Notes: generated from the sequence alone by a model not told the origin. Counted from the first letter of the stretch, positions 50,901 to 63,620 are shown. The stretch: 64,000 bases of DNA from Pagrus major (GCF_040436345.1 NC_133218.1:29075210-29139209), one strand, 5' to 3'. Numbers and translations are program-made.

Positions 50901-53509
50901 CATTTTTTTCCCCCCAATCTCACAATCCTGTCATCGGACTTTTTGCTCATCTCTTTTGTCACAATTTGCCTTCAGTTTTTCCTTTAATCACTTAACTGCT
51001 TACCAGTTTCATCCATTTGAACCCTAATTCTCCCTGCATTATTGTTATTTACTTCTTTGCATTTGTTGGGGCACACTTCCCTGTATTTTTTGCCTTGCTG
51101 AGCCAGATTAGATCTCACAAGCTCAGTTTTCCGTACAAGATTTAGGCGTGGAAATACTCATTACCTCATTATTCACAATGGAGGTCATGTTTTCACCCAT
51201 GTCCATTTGTTAGTTGGTTGGTCAGCAGGATTACACAAAAACTATTGAACAGATGGAAGATGGATCTCTAGAATAGACCTCATTAACTGTCTGTGCAGAT
51301 CTGGATAAAGGGACGGATCCAGGAATTCTTATTTTAACATCCTTAATCCAATTTGAAAATGTTAAAATTGTTGATATACAATGATTTAATTTAAGTTCAG
51401 AAGAGAACTGTCAATCATCTACGATATAGTTTGAAATTACTCAAAATTATATCCTTCTCCAGTTAATTATGTCGTTGCCAGACAACAATGAACAAAGTAA
51501 AAATTGTGGGTTGACTTTTCCAGGCTGCTCTGTGTCTCCACTTCACGCCTTGTATTAACAACAATGGAAGCCTGTCTTTTTATTGGTGTGGGTGGACAGA
51601 CATTATGTTATTCAACTACACCATGTTTCCCCATGATTACACAGGGCTGACTGCAAATATCACGGATTGTGCAGACTTTCCACTATTTCTCTCATCTTCC
51701 CAGACAAATAGCCCCCTGAGAGCAATGACTTGGCTACATGTATGATTCTCCTGGACCTATACCCTCTCTGCTCTTTTATTACCAATCTTTCCCTCCTCTT
51801 CCTCCTCTCCTTGGTTTAGTCCAGAACATGCACTCATCATCCAATTTCCCTCCCCTCCCCTGCCTGTCTGTCTCCCTCCATTCCTCCCCTTCCTTCTCTG
51901 CCTATTTAACTGCCATGGCAACAGGTGATGTGGTAGCTCACACAGGGATGTGTCTCATTGAGGATAACAGGACATAGCACATGCATGTGCGTAGACACAC
52001 ATGCGCACCCCACAAGCACATTTTGGTAAGACTCCTTTAATGAGTGAAACCATCCAAAAAGTATATCAAACAAGCTCGCACAAAGGAGCGACACAGAGAA
52101 AGTGTGAAAGTGAGAATAAAAGAAAGTGAGAGGCGTGGGAGAGCGGGTCAAATTAAATGATAGAGATGTAGATTGGGAGTGTGACAATGGAGCTGAATCA
52201 GATGGCACCCACACACATCCTAACACCATCCAAGCCGCCTGTGCATATCCATCTGCTTAGCACTTACATATACGGTCTGTTACAGTCAGACAAAACCCAC
52301 TATTTCCAGCATTGAGGAATCAGAGATTAGTATTTTGTAAAATGATGCATACAGAAAGATTACCTTTCAGAGTACATAATATAACATTTTATCAACACAT
52401 TCTTTCAATTAAATTGGTCCATGTTTTTCAGGAGAAAAAAGGACTACATACTGCTTCTTGCCACAAGGGGTTTAATCTAGGGCTGCAAACTAACGATTAT
52501 TTTCATTATCGATTAATTTGACTATTATTTTCACGATTAATATATTATAAGAATAATTTAGTCTATAAATGTCAAAAATATGTGATAAATGCTAATCACA
52601 TTTTCCCAGAGCATAGTGATGTTTTCAAATTGCTTCTTTTGTCTAACCAGTCCAAACCCAAAGACTCTTAATCTACCATAAATGATAATGAAAATCAGCA
52701 AATACTTGAAATTTTTCTTTAAAAAATGACTTGAAAAACTGAAGTCAACTAATTGATTAATCTACTAATTGTTGCAGCTCCAGCTAAATCAAATTATTTT
52801 ATGTTCATAAAATAAATAATCACAAAAATAATGATAATACAAAAGGTGATCACAGAGTGGATGCATAAATGTTGTCTCAGAGTGTCTGTACAGTGTAGAT
52901 TTGAGGTAAAACAAGCATAAATCATGAATAGATTCTGGAAGTTGGAGAGGTAAAGGAGGGTGACTTGGCCTAAGTGGGTGAGTCAGAGTGAGTGTTGGAC
53001 CAGTGTTGGTAGGAACAGATCGAAAATAAATGTACACAAGCAGAGGTGCACCACATGCAGTTGAGCAACTCACAGCTGGTAACCACTGATAATATTCTTC
53101 CATTTTATCAAATTAAGAAGAAACTGCTAAAGATGTACACATACCTGACACTGACGGGTGTTTTGCTGTCAGAGACAGCAATACAAGCAAGCGTATTTTC
53201 TACAATTTCCTAACGAAACATGTCTGCAAGTTCAAAAGTTTGAGAATGCAGAGTGAGAGCTGATTTGAACTGTTTAAAATCCATGTGACTGTATGCATTT
53301 ATATGCAAGCTATTTTGAGAGTTGATAAGTGCACAATTAGTAGGACTAGAGATCTTAATGCTGAGGCTGGTCCTGACCTGCAGTACGCTGAAAATGTTAG
53401 AGCTGCCTTGTGTTGAGTGGCTTTGCGTGAGAAGGGGATAAATGGTATGTGTGTTTGTGTGTATGAAGCTGGGCTTAACAGTGAGGGTTAAACATCTATC
53501 ACCAGACGT

Positions 53510-53602
<93 letters not shown>

Positions 53603-54378
53603 GAGTTCCCAGGCTGGGTCATGGGTTCAGATTAAGACCATAAGACATGGATAACCTATATTTACGTGTTTTATCAGAGTTGAACACCAACAGTACACAC
53701 AGTACATACAACACAGGGATACTGAGCAGCCTTACTGAGACGTGACACAAACATCTGGAATGTCTGGAAGGAGTGAGTGAACAGATGGACTACATAAATA
53801 TAAAAAGAAAACAGAGAAAGATGGACCTACTCAACAATACATCACTGATGATTTCAGGATGGGGGTAGAGATTAGATGGAGGGATAGAATTACAAAGGGT
53901 TGAACAGGTGAATGAAAGGACAGCTGATGTAGAGCAAAGCACTTCAACTCCATGACATACTTTAGTCCTGAAATGATAAGTAAATTATGTGATCAGTCAT
54001 TGCAATTTACTGGGCAAAAAGCAGGGTTCACCCTGGACTGATGGCCAGTACTGCAGAGCAGTATTTAAACAATAGAAAATCTCTCCAATCTTTCCTCAAA
54101 TCTCTTTACTTGCTATTGTGAGGCTGGATAAGCAGTTGTGGCAGCTCTGCTAATGGGAACAGTCTGCCAAAAAACAGCACCAGGCAGTGCCTTTGTTCTG
54201 TGCATAAATAAATGATTGCTTCATTTGGGCTCGCAGCTTCAATAGACTCTGTAGGAATAAGCGGGATAATCAAGAGTTCAACTGAAATAAACAGGAACTT
54301 TTAAACTGAATGAGGACCTGTCTATCTCAGAGTGAATAGGGTAATCAGCCTCTTCAGATGCACTGAACTCCATGAACG

Positions 54379-54423
<45 letters not shown>

Positions 54424-56850
54424 CCATAAAAGCTAATTCTCTCTTTCGTATTCACACACACAAAAGAAAAAAAACACAACAGACCACACTTAAGCACAAC
54501 AAGCCTCGAACTCTTCACATTTGGCACACACAAACTCTCTCTGTTGTGGGGACCTGGTGGCCTCAGGGTGGCCCTTCTTAAACAGAGCAGTCTCATTTTG
54601 AAGGACAGGACCCCATAGTGGGAGAAACACAAACACCGGAGACAGTATTGACTAAAGACTTTACACAACCTGTCACTCTGTCAGCATTTCCCTCTGCTTA
54701 GTCTTTGACAAACTCTTTCTATTAAACTGCCCCACACATTTTTTCTTTTAGCACTTCATCCTTTCCTCCCTCCTGTTCTTTCTGTGACTCCCACAGATTA
54801 ATCTGTTGACCTCTGCAACACAGAACTATCAGCAAAAACACTTCAAGTTATTCTCTCAGTATATATGAGTATAAACACAAGCAAAAAAAATGTAGTTATT
54901 TTTTTTTAAAGTTATGTAAGGAAACAGATCTAGTTTCATTACTTGAGGTAAGAGATAAAGACGCTGAATATAGCTTTCTGTTGCCTCGTTTTCTAGCATG
55001 AATATAAATGTATACATGAGTTTTTGTGACATCAGTGGGGTAGAATGAAAGATAACATTGCATTATATTTAACGGTGCATCCTTGTTAATTAAAAATTGA
55101 CAGTGAAATAAATAAGTAGATGTCAGACTTATGTATACAGTAGAAATCTGTGCAACCTTGTATTACAGAGCCTATTCTTTCACTGCGCTAAATGCTGCAG
55201 TAGTAAAAGATGCTGCAGCCTGAGGATTTTTTTCTTTCTTTTATCACTATTGCATTGAAGCTGTCAGAGATCACCTGCATGCAAAGGCAGGTTTTATAGT
55301 CAGGTCATTGCAGTGCATGTAAATATAAATGCACTCACAAATTCCCTGCCTAAACATGATTTCCCCCAATAACCTGATTTTGCGGAGGCCATGTAAACGT
55401 AGTGACTGACAGCTCTAGATCCCATCATTCAGACCTAGGGTTACAGTCTATTTGCTTTACAAACAGTGTGCTCTATTGTCAGCCAAATGAGCCCTTCTCT
55501 AGCTGACCGTCAGACCAGGGGCTCTCTAATCTCTTTCACTCCAGGATCCAAATGACAAAGACTGTGCTGCAATTGTCCAGACAAACTCATTGAGGTAGAA
55601 TATCAACAGAGAATACCCTTCTTCTGCAGTGTAGTTTTTCTAGTTTTTTTTGTGCCCTGTGAAAAAAAATGATGTAAACACGTATACCCAAGAGGAAAAA
55701 TGACAGAAAACTGAATTATCGCCAACTTATTGTAATGTAATGTGTTATTATAATATACAGTCCATTTTCATATGATGCAATGCAAAACAAGAGCCCCCTT
55801 TCACAGCAGACATTTTGACTTGTCATAGTAGGAAAAACACATTAATGACTGCTCTGTTCTATTAGAGTGCCCCAGATAGCCATGACAGTGTGACAGTGAC
55901 TATGCTTTTCCTACTGTGACTTGTCAAAATGTCTTTGATGAAAAGGCCTATACCATCCAAACTCCGGAAAAATTTACCATAGAGATGAATTAACAGGTCT
56001 CTGATGAATTAAAAAAACAAAACAAAAAACACAAGCTCCCCAAACACTCCAGAGCAACTGCATTTTGTTTGTCAGTAAAAGAGAAACAAGATATGAAAGA
56101 ATGGAGATGCTAGTCAAAATAACAACAAAGAAAATGGATAATTTAGGGCTTTTGTCTCAGATTATAAATTAATTAAAATGAATATAACCTCATTCAGTCA
56201 GGAGAAATAACCTGGATATCCAACACAGTTAATGGCAGAAAAGACCCTCTATCTCACATACATTAAACCAAATTAAACTCCAGTGCAGTGAGCCAAATAT
56301 CTACCAATTAACTCAAGGGGAAACTCCCTGGCCATGCAGACATCTGGGCTCCAGAGGCCCCAGGCATGGAAACTCTTGTGTGCCTATTCATTAATTTATA
56401 TATTTAACAAAAGACAATAATAAGCATGATGAATTGTTTGTTTGAAGACACAGTAAAACAATAAAAGCATCCCCTTATTCCTGTCATCCTTTTTCATTTG
56501 TAACTGCACCAGAATCTCTAATGTCTCAGGAAGCATCAGGCCGCATGTAATTCTTATATAAACTGTGAATATCTAATTTTTAATAAACCAAATTGCTTTA
56601 GCAAATACTTTCAAGAGGAACTCAGTCTTAGGTTGAAGTCATGTTGTCAGTTCTCTCCTCTAAGTGCAGACACACAATTCCAGTGATGTCATAGGTCTAA
56701 TCCTCTAACATGCATGAACCTCAAACAATGTCACATCCTTCAGCACATCCTCTGGGAACCATAACATGCTGTGGCAGATGGACAGTACAGGCCATATTCG
56801 TCAGTGACATGTAGTCAAAAAAACATGCCTAAGCACACACACACACACAC

Positions 56851-56906
<56 letters not shown>

Positions 56907-59117
56907 ACATAATCCCAAAGAAATAATTTCACTCGTCACACAATCTCCCATTCCAAATTCATCTTCCACTTCCCCCTCTAATGTTTCAGTCTCTCTCAGC
57001 TTCTTCCCTCAGGTTTAATTGACCATTGTGGCAGATGGGGTGGCGGTTGGTCTGTGGGAATCAATGTCTTCATTGTGGGACTGAGAGAAAGATTAGCAGC
57101 TAGTTAGCACTAGTGAGAGATGACAGCTGGCACCTATAACCTCCACTGCCCCACACACACACACACACGAGGTACTATTGTACAGTTCGCCAAGGCTCAG
57201 CAATTACACACAAGAGAAATATTGCTCTGTAGCTCGAGCCTGTCATTCAAACACTGAATAAATGTGGCCCAGTATGTTAATCGTGCACACACACTTGGGG
57301 ATAATCCATTTTTGGCTTAGCTTGACATCTAAAAAGGAAAAAAGGAGAAGGCAATTTTTCCAATGTCAGTCAAAACTGAGGACTCACCGAGAGCACAACT
57401 CCACGGTATTCCAAATACAGTTGGAAAATAAATGTGTTGTTGAATCCACGGCTTGAATATGTCTCAACCTATGACTTAAGGACAACTCACAACGAAAATA
57501 AAAGTAGCATGACAGCTCACTAGAATGATCTATCTACTTTGCAAGAAAGCCAAGACGCGAAAGCTTTGCCACTGAGGCAGAGCAAACATTCATCATGTGA
57601 TATGACCCAAAATGTGACTACGACAGCTGCTGACAATAGCTCCAGTTTCGTTAAGGCATCTGAAAAACTTCACGCTGATTTGGTAGCAGTTGTTTATTTT
57701 ACATTTTGATACAAAGCAAAAATCCCACGCGTGTGTGTGCACGCGCGCTGTTTCTAAATCACTCATCAGAATCTCAACAGTTGAGCTGGACAGACTTTAA
57801 GATTGTCTTTAACCAAAATGGTTCAACACCTAACAAATGTCACTTGATTTGTCTTTACATATTTCACCAAACCTCAGTAACTCATCTGAGCAGAGTGCCA
57901 AAAACTCATAACATTGAATTTGCTGACAAAGTACATCCAGCTGTTAGCCCTGCTGAGCCGCTGTACAGCTGCTATGGACCACAGCTCCTATTCTGTGAGG
58001 GTTTAACTGGCACTGCTATAAAAAATAAAAGGCACACTAATTTAATCAGCCCAGTGGGGGTTTTCTTAGACCGGAATATGGACACTTTGGAATCAGCAGA
58101 ATTAACTAGAGATTAGGCATTCCCCTGCTGGAAATCATTTGAATTTCCTTTTGATTTGTCTTTAGCAGGGCTGCACAATTAAAGGGGCTTTATGTATCAA
58201 TTTGAAGCAATTTACAGGTATTAGTCACCTTTTTATTGGACATATGTGAACAGATTTCAGTGTGATGTGAAAAATCACACCTTCTCTGTCCCTCTCAGTT
58301 ACCTGTACAAGCCTGTGGATGCTGGATTGGGTTTTCTTTGTGAAGGACTCCATGACAGTCCAAAGGATGTGACTTCATGCACATTTGAGTGCCTTGTCTC
58401 AGTGCCTCTCTCCACTCTGCTAACAGGGAGCAGTAGTAGCTAACGTTTGTTTAGAAATGGAGTCCACTAATATATAGTGACCGGCCTCTAGGCTTGTTGC
58501 GGTGACAGAATTTTTTCACCGACTAATAAGCTCATGACAACACCAGTAATTTTTTTTTTTTTACGAGAGAAGACACTCACTGTCTGTAGAGTGCTAGGTT
58601 AATTTACTGCAAATGCAAACAGAATATTTCCTACTGCTACCTTTAACCAAAATATTATTGAAATCACAATATGGTCAGGTGCAGTATCCAAGTAGCAGAA
58701 ACTGCAATCATTTGATAAAGGTAAAATGTGTGACAAAACAGCATTATAATGGAGGTACTGTAGTGCTGCAGAGATGTCCTGACCTACAAATCTCGTTCTC
58801 TGATGTAAAAAAAACATGTTTGTTTGGTACAGACCCCAACAAATGTCACGTTTTCTTTTGTAAAAATGAGAACTGTGATGCAAAAATTATCGTTCCCAAT
58901 CAACTGTGAATTACATTGCAATCGTAATATCCGGTAAAATAATGGCAATATGATTTTTTTTTTACCATATCGTGCAGCCCTATTTGTGCATGCTAACCAC
59001 ATATAATTTCTTCACGACAATACCTGCCATACATATACACAAAAAGGTAAAGAACGTAAAATCCAAATTCATCATTTATTAATACTAATACAAGTTTTCA
59101 TAGCTGCACATAAACAT

Positions 59118-59166
<49 letters not shown>

Positions 59167-61944
59167 GGCATTATGCAGCCACTGTCCCATGAGAGATATT
59201 ATTAAATTTCCTCCAGGGTTCCCACCAGGACTACCATGCCTGGTCAAAGCAGACCAGAGCAGGGAAACTAACAGGGCTCATGTTGCTACTCAACCATCTT
59301 CAGAAAGATGTCTCTTCCATGACTAGAGGGACTGAGGGTGTCAGTTACTTGGCTCCTTCTTCATCTGGGTCAAATCAAGTTCAACAACAGACGCTTCTCA
59401 CAATCCCCAACGCAGCGTGTTTTGACATGACGCAGGGGAACTGACTTGATTTAAATACATGCATGGCCCTTAGTGCGCTAACAAAATCCTATGACTCAAT
59501 GAGCGTTATCATCTGTTCAAAACGAGCTGAGCAAAATCCACACGCATGGCTGTCTATTTGAAATAAAGCCGTTTTTCTTAATTCCTCTTTTTTCTTTAGA
59601 GGAAAAAAGGGAGCGTTTGACAGCAGTGATCCCGACAGGCTCCTGCACTGCGCATTTTGACATGAGAAATGTGATTAAATATTCAGAGAGCAGCACAGAT
59701 CATTTTGGCTTGATCTTTTGGCTGACATTCATCTAGTTTTGACATGGGAAAATATTAACTCAACATTAACAAAAATAAAAATCCCCCAAGATTAAGCATC
59801 ACATGCAACGTGCAGCCAACGTTGGTCTTGTCCAAATTCATCTGCCTTTCAACAGTGGTAATTTTATATGCCAACTATGAACAGCTGGAGGCAGATTTAA
59901 TTCAACTGAATGTATTTATTATCCTTTCCCCTTCTTTAGAGTATGAGCCAGAGTATGAGCCAGAGCTTGTACATGGTCGCCAAAACACGGGTACAACTAT
60001 GACAATTAACATGTGTAGTGGGACTTAATATAAAGACACACAAAAACATGACAATCCAAGTGTCTAGAGATTAAAAAAACTCCACCTGACTTTCCCACTA
60101 AAACAAGCTGGGCCTTGTCTATAAAGATTTTGTCATTGTTTTTATTGCTTGTTCAGAATAAATTATCATGTTTTATAGTTTGGAAATTACTAGGTACTTC
60201 TACAGTAGTACTTTACAACTGTCACACCCAAACATGTCTAAATCCTGAATACAGTGTGTATGTAGCCTTTGATAATAACGAATACTTGCTGCAAACAGGT
60301 AATTACGGAGTAGTTATTGAGCAACACCTTGCTCCAGGGAGTAACAAAGGAACAGAAAAGAGAGGTAACCTAATATAGATGGATGGTGTATGTCTAGTAT
60401 TGCACTCAGACAGTGAGTAACACAGCACTTTTCTCCCTTTTTTTTTTTTTTTTAAAACCAATGCCTTCACGCTACAAATATTTCTCTGGAAGTATCAGTC
60501 ACTATATCACCAAACTGCTTTCTGTTTTAAAATTTCTCCCACTGCTGCTGCTGCCGCCGCTCAGATACCACCTTCTGTCTGTCAGCTACCGTTCACACTC
60601 AAGAAAGGTGTCCATACACATCCATCTACGTCCACATGGAACAGCAAAATGTAGTGAGTAGATGGAGCTGTAACATGAGGCGTGTAGCTCGACTATCACC
60701 TTTTCTCTACTGTTTCACCACTCCTGTTAACTCTTTGATATTCCATGCCTGTGTGAAAGCCACTTCACTCCCAAGTGTAGCTTCATGTATCCAATTTGTT
60801 CTACTACAGACTACAAATAATGTGTTTTTGGGAGATATTTTTAAAACGCAACCCGTTTCTCTCAAACAAGGCCTCTCCATTGTTTCCGTGCAAACCATCT
60901 CTGTGTACTCTGATGATATAAGATACGAGTGATTTGCTAGTTGATAGCTCAGTGTGCAAAAATCAGTCTATGGTTGACTATAATTATAAACACAGAACCT
61001 AATTTACAACATTGCCTTGATTAACGGTGACGTTATTCACGCTATACTAACAAGAGTGCAACATCTTTTGACCTTAGGCAACAGTATTTGTTGTGACATT
61101 TCTTAAGGAATTTTCCTTTACAGACGCTATAATATTTGATCGATCCTCATCTGCTGCTCTGTCTCTTTACACTGTTTGAGAAGTCTTTTTTTGTCCTTAG
61201 CAAGTGTGTGACAATACACTGTGAAACTCTGCAGATTGACGCTTTGCAGTTGTGTACAATTTCTGCACCTTGTCATCAAGACAAAGACCTATATCCATTT
61301 GCTTCATGTTCGATTCCTGTCAAAATTTTAAAACTCACCGTAATACAGGTTAGTGCATCAAAATGTAAGTTGTTTTTTTTTTTTTTTTTTACAAACAATG
61401 TCATCCTACCTCTGTCTCATTCAAGGCAGCAGCTATCAGATTTCCTGATGTGCACTGACACACACTCACACACAGACAGACAAAGCACGCACCGCCTGAA
61501 TGCAACATCCAAACAACCTACCTCCATGGCTAATGCAGCTGTTTGCTGGTCGTAGTGATTCAGTAGATTGGGCATGAAGGTGGTGTTATAAGGCAGATCC
61601 TGGCACATTCTCAGTCTGATGGGCTCACAGCTAAACTCACTGTGGCTCTCTATGGCCTCCATTTGAATGGACAGAGCAGGTGTAACCAGGGAGAAGAGGA
61701 GTAGGATGATAGGGATGTGGAGGAAAGAAAAACAGACGGGAATGCGACGTCTGCTGTAGACTGTTTTTAAAAACAAGTCTTTTATACAACCTCCTCCAAC
61801 AGGTGTTTGCATCTTAATGTCAGACATTTCTCCACAGTGGCTTAGACTGATGACTTTCTCATCACTCTTACAACCACTGGATAGTCCTGAGGACATGCCG
61901 AATCTGTTTTTAAAGCTAATTACATCAGAAGCAATTGAGTCCAT
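36277..61944 (-). CDS. fzd3: Frizzled-3 Wnt/planar cell polarity receptor
   Basis: A plasma-membrane seven-pass receptor of Wnt and planar cell polarity signalling, needed for axon guidance in vertebrates. Coding exons on the minus strand: 61944-61522, 43031-42835, 42418-42116, 41774-41612, 41319-41020, 40776-40525, 37747-37599, 37338-37224, 36788-36625, 36499-36277. They total 2,289 nt, giving 762 residues if the ATG at 61944 is used; human FZD3 has 666. Blocks matching FZD3 rather than FZD6 include [20 protein letters not shown], the tail [16 protein letters not shown] and the terminal GTSA. The start is uncertain: in-frame ATGs at 61896, 61827 and 61812 lie nearer the hydrophobic signal segment ([16 protein letters not shown]), and 61812 would give 718 residues. 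Teleosts have fzd3a and fzd3b; I cannot say which this is. Confidence 0.94.
39471..39564 (+). repeat. (CA)n microsatellite, fzd3 intron
   Basis: About 45 CA units with one interruption (ACTCAC at about 39542) lie in the 2.8-kb intron between the exons at 37599-37747 and 40525-40776. I see no gene in the rest of that intron. Confidence 0.97.
41868..41991 (+). mobile_element. 3' tail of a teleost SINE/LINE-type retroelement
   Basis: The order GTCTAAGGACAGAGG, then GTACAGATTGTAAAGCCCAC, TGAGGCAATGTGATTGTGAG, GGGCTATATAAACAAAACTG and a (GATTT)n tail is the 3' end of a very common fish non-LTR retroelement. The tandem pentamer tail is what target-primed reverse transcription leaves. The copy is truncated at its 5' end. 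It lies in a short fzd3 intron (41775-42115). Confidence 0.6.
43611..43680 (+). mobile_element. tRNA-derived SINE head (degenerate)
   Basis: GGTTCAAATCC at 43664-43674 matches the RNA polymerase III B box (GGTTCGANTCC), and a weak A-box-like AGTCTAAAGGTT lies about 40 bases upstream at 43621-43632. The acceptor stem and other tRNA arms do not pair, so this is a SINE remnant and not a tRNA gene. Confidence 0.5.
44887..44942 (+). repeat. (CA)n microsatellite with CACC interruptions
   Basis: The array begins as CA units broken by CACCCA and ends in about 15 pure CA units. Confidence 0.95.
46134..46168 (+). repeat. Interrupted (GT)n microsatellite
   Basis: A run of GT units interrupted by GAG at about 46151, beginning after GTGCAT. 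It creates Cys-Val and Thr-His shadow frames. Confidence 0.85.
52478..52787 (+). mobile_element. hAT-like MITE, near full length
   Basis: The left end AGGGCTGCAAACTAACGATT and the right end TAATTGTTGCAGCTCC are imperfect inverted repeats. Next to them, ATTATCGATTAAT on the left faces AATTGATTAATC on the right. The core is A/T-rich and non-coding. The element belongs to the same family as the remnant at 18033-18268. I could not find a clean 8-bp target duplication. Confidence 0.7.
53511..53598 (+). repeat. (CA)44 microsatellite
   Basis: Uninterrupted CA units over about 88 bases form one of the longest pure arrays in the window. Confidence 0.98.
54381..54420 (+). repeat. (CA)20 microsatellite
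   Basis: Forty bases of pure CA. Confidence 0.97.
55795..55946. mobile_element. Short stem-loop MITE
   Basis: The left arm CAGACATTTTGACTTGTCAT then AGTAGGAAAA is mirrored by the right arm CTACTGTGACTTGTCAAAAT then GTCTTTG at 55909-55937. An A/G-variable loop of about 70 bases lies between them. Outer bases CCCTTTCA and TGATGAAAAGG also pair. There is no coding capacity. Confidence 0.65.
56834..56904 (+). repeat. (CA)n microsatellite with one CG interruption
   Basis: About 35 CA units are interrupted once by ACACGCACAC. Confidence 0.97.
58165..58983. mobile_element. Probable hAT-type MITE or nested MITEs (AGGGCTGCAC ends)
   Basis: AGGGCTGCACAATTAA at the left faces CATATCGTGCAGCCCT at the right; the right end is the familiar CAGGGCTGCACGATATG terminus of fish hAT MITEs read backwards. 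The distance of about 820 bp and the unmatched flanks suggest either one long copy with decayed ends or two nested insertions. Confidence 0.5.
59119..59163 (+). repeat. (CA)22 microsatellite
   Basis: Uninterrupted CA units over about 45 bases, followed by GTTGGC. Confidence 0.97.
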
Positions 61945-62899
61945 TTTTAGTGTCAGTGGTGAAGGTAACAGCAAGAAATCCACAAGGCTGGTACTCTCTG
62001 TGTATAGTACCATGAACTGCACATGGATTCATCTGTAGGCCATGGATGGAGCTGCCATTTCTGTCAGTCTTTGAATTCACCAGCCATTGCTTTGTTTGCT
62101 TTTCTTGTACAGTGTCTCAAGGTGTGATCTGAAGCATTCCTCTTTTTTTTAAATAAGAGAAAATTATATGGTTTCCCTCCCCCTCCTGGTAATCCCCCGG
62201 TCAAGGACAGATTCGCCTAGTTCCATCCTCAAACAGCTCGTCCCTGAGATAATAGCTCCACCATCAGCCGTCTGCTGGAGCTCTCCTCCGGGTTGCAGTA
62301 CGCCTTGTTCCTCCACTCTATTTGTTTTTGTCTCCTCTCGCTCTATTTCCAGTGAGAACATCTGAAGTCAAGCCCACAATATGTGATTATCCTCCCAATG
62401 ATTTCTCTGCATGACACAAAATCCTGTCTTTCACATTCAGTTGCCACCTTGGAGTGGATCCACCGAGCAGGTCCTGCAGGTTTAAACACACAAAGAAGAC
62501 AGGCTTTATGGTCAAACAAGCAGAGTGGGCTCGCTTTGAGTAAAGCTGCACTGTATCTGGTCTCTGATCAGCCACACCCTTGTTCCTGTAAAAGTCAGGA
62601 TTAAAAGCATATAAACGGACCAGCAGTGTGAATTTATCTTAATGGATTGTGTCGGCAGGGTCAGGGCACAGTTTTTATGTCGCAGAGTGTGTGTTCAAAG
62701 AAAAACCACACCACAACTAGCTGGAGCATGTTTCCAGGAGTGAACGTGAACGTTACACCTGCGGTCCATCAGACACTCCCCCCACTCTCGTGTTTGTGTG
62801 AGGTTGGCCGGGCAACAGTAGCGTTCCCCTGCGAGGTTTCACACTCTGCGACTCGGTGTCTTCACGGTTCACTAACACTGTAAAGTTTAGAAAAAATAA

Positions 62900-63620
62900 G
62901 CTCGGGCCGTGTGCCATTTAATTAAAAAAAGGGAGCAAATCAAGGTGTCAAACTGACGAGTTTTTTAATTTACACCTGCGCCAAACTGCTCGACCGTTAG
63001 ACGCGCGTGAGACCCACCGATAGCTAGCTAGCATTCACATTAAATTGATGACGTTAAATTGTTTTGAACACGTCTAATAACCATCAACCAGGTGAGGTAA
63101 CGAGTCTCAGCCCTTAACGTTAGCTGTCTTCTGGCTAGCTTTAGTTAGCAACCCCCTTTTTTTTTGAAAACGTAGACTTCTCTGACGGTGACACGCCAGG
63201 ATCACACCGACAGAGCCGTATCAATCTTGGGGGCGCCGTGTGCTTACTGCTGCTGCAACATGAATCCCTTTAAAGCCGTTTATAGTCTGTGGCTTCCCGA
63301 CTAAAAAAAAAATGTATTAAATGAGTCGCACGGTTCATATCTAACGTTACAATCAGAAATGCTTTACCTTGTGTGTGTGGGGGGGAATAACGAGCAGCTC
63401 CTCCGGCTCCTCTCACTGCAGCACTCCACTGTTTGCAGCTGGTTGCCCGCAGCGTGCAGCCGAGTCGGCGGGGCCGCGGATTCATCGTGAGCGCGCACAA
63501 ACGGGACGAAATTGCCCCCACTGGACGCCGCGTGCTGCTGTGGGCTGGCCTGCTGTGTATAGAAATAAATAACAACACAGACAGACGTTTGAGTGCCAGG
63601 GCTATCTGCTGGCAAGCGCC
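62900..63620 (-). promoter_or_regulatory. fzd3: Probable fzd3 promoter and 5' non-coding region
   Basis: CpG density rises strongly here (for example CGAGTCGGCGGGGCCGCGGA near 63463). The stretch also holds GCTAGCTAGC and TTAACGTTAGCTG words like those around the ahctf1 first exon. It lies 1-1.7 kb upstream of the first fzd3 coding exon on the minus strand, and no other gene is visible. The transcription start and the splice from a 5' exon to 61.9 kb are not resolved. Between 61945 and 62900 I see nothing else. Confidence 0.4.

Larger units (their letters stand above)
43032..61521 (-). other. fzd3: fzd3 first coding intron (18.5 kb)
   Basis: The intron splits the cysteine-rich domain between codons (…LAME|PFHP…). 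It holds several (CA)n arrays, MITEs and SINE pieces, which are listed separately. I could not find a conserved coding exon or RNA gene on either strand. The stretches at 44.9-52.4 kb and 59.2-61.5 kb contain only A/T-rich or pyrimidine-rich sequence without open frames worth calling. Confidence 0.8.
42835..61944 (-). other. fzd3: fzd3 exons for signal peptide and cysteine-rich domain
   Basis: The first two coding exons (61944-61522 and 43031-42835) plus the first codons of the third carry the Wnt-binding cysteine-rich domain. All ten expected cysteines are present, from FSCEP and MCQDL through [34 protein letters not shown] and MECSR to PDCDEP. The N-glycosylation sequon NTT in YNTTF is conserved. 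Confidence 0.9.

Noticed and set aside
50400-52000. Pyrimidine-rich stretch with several open frames
   Set aside because: The frames are Ser/Leu/Pro-rich because of C/T bias. No splice signals or motifs support coding, and the region lies inside the fzd3 intron.
53210-53654. Open frames of Cys-Val or Thr-His repeats
   Set aside because: They are translations of the (CA)n array; similar artefacts occur at 28 kb, 30 kb, 44.9 kb and 54.4 kb.
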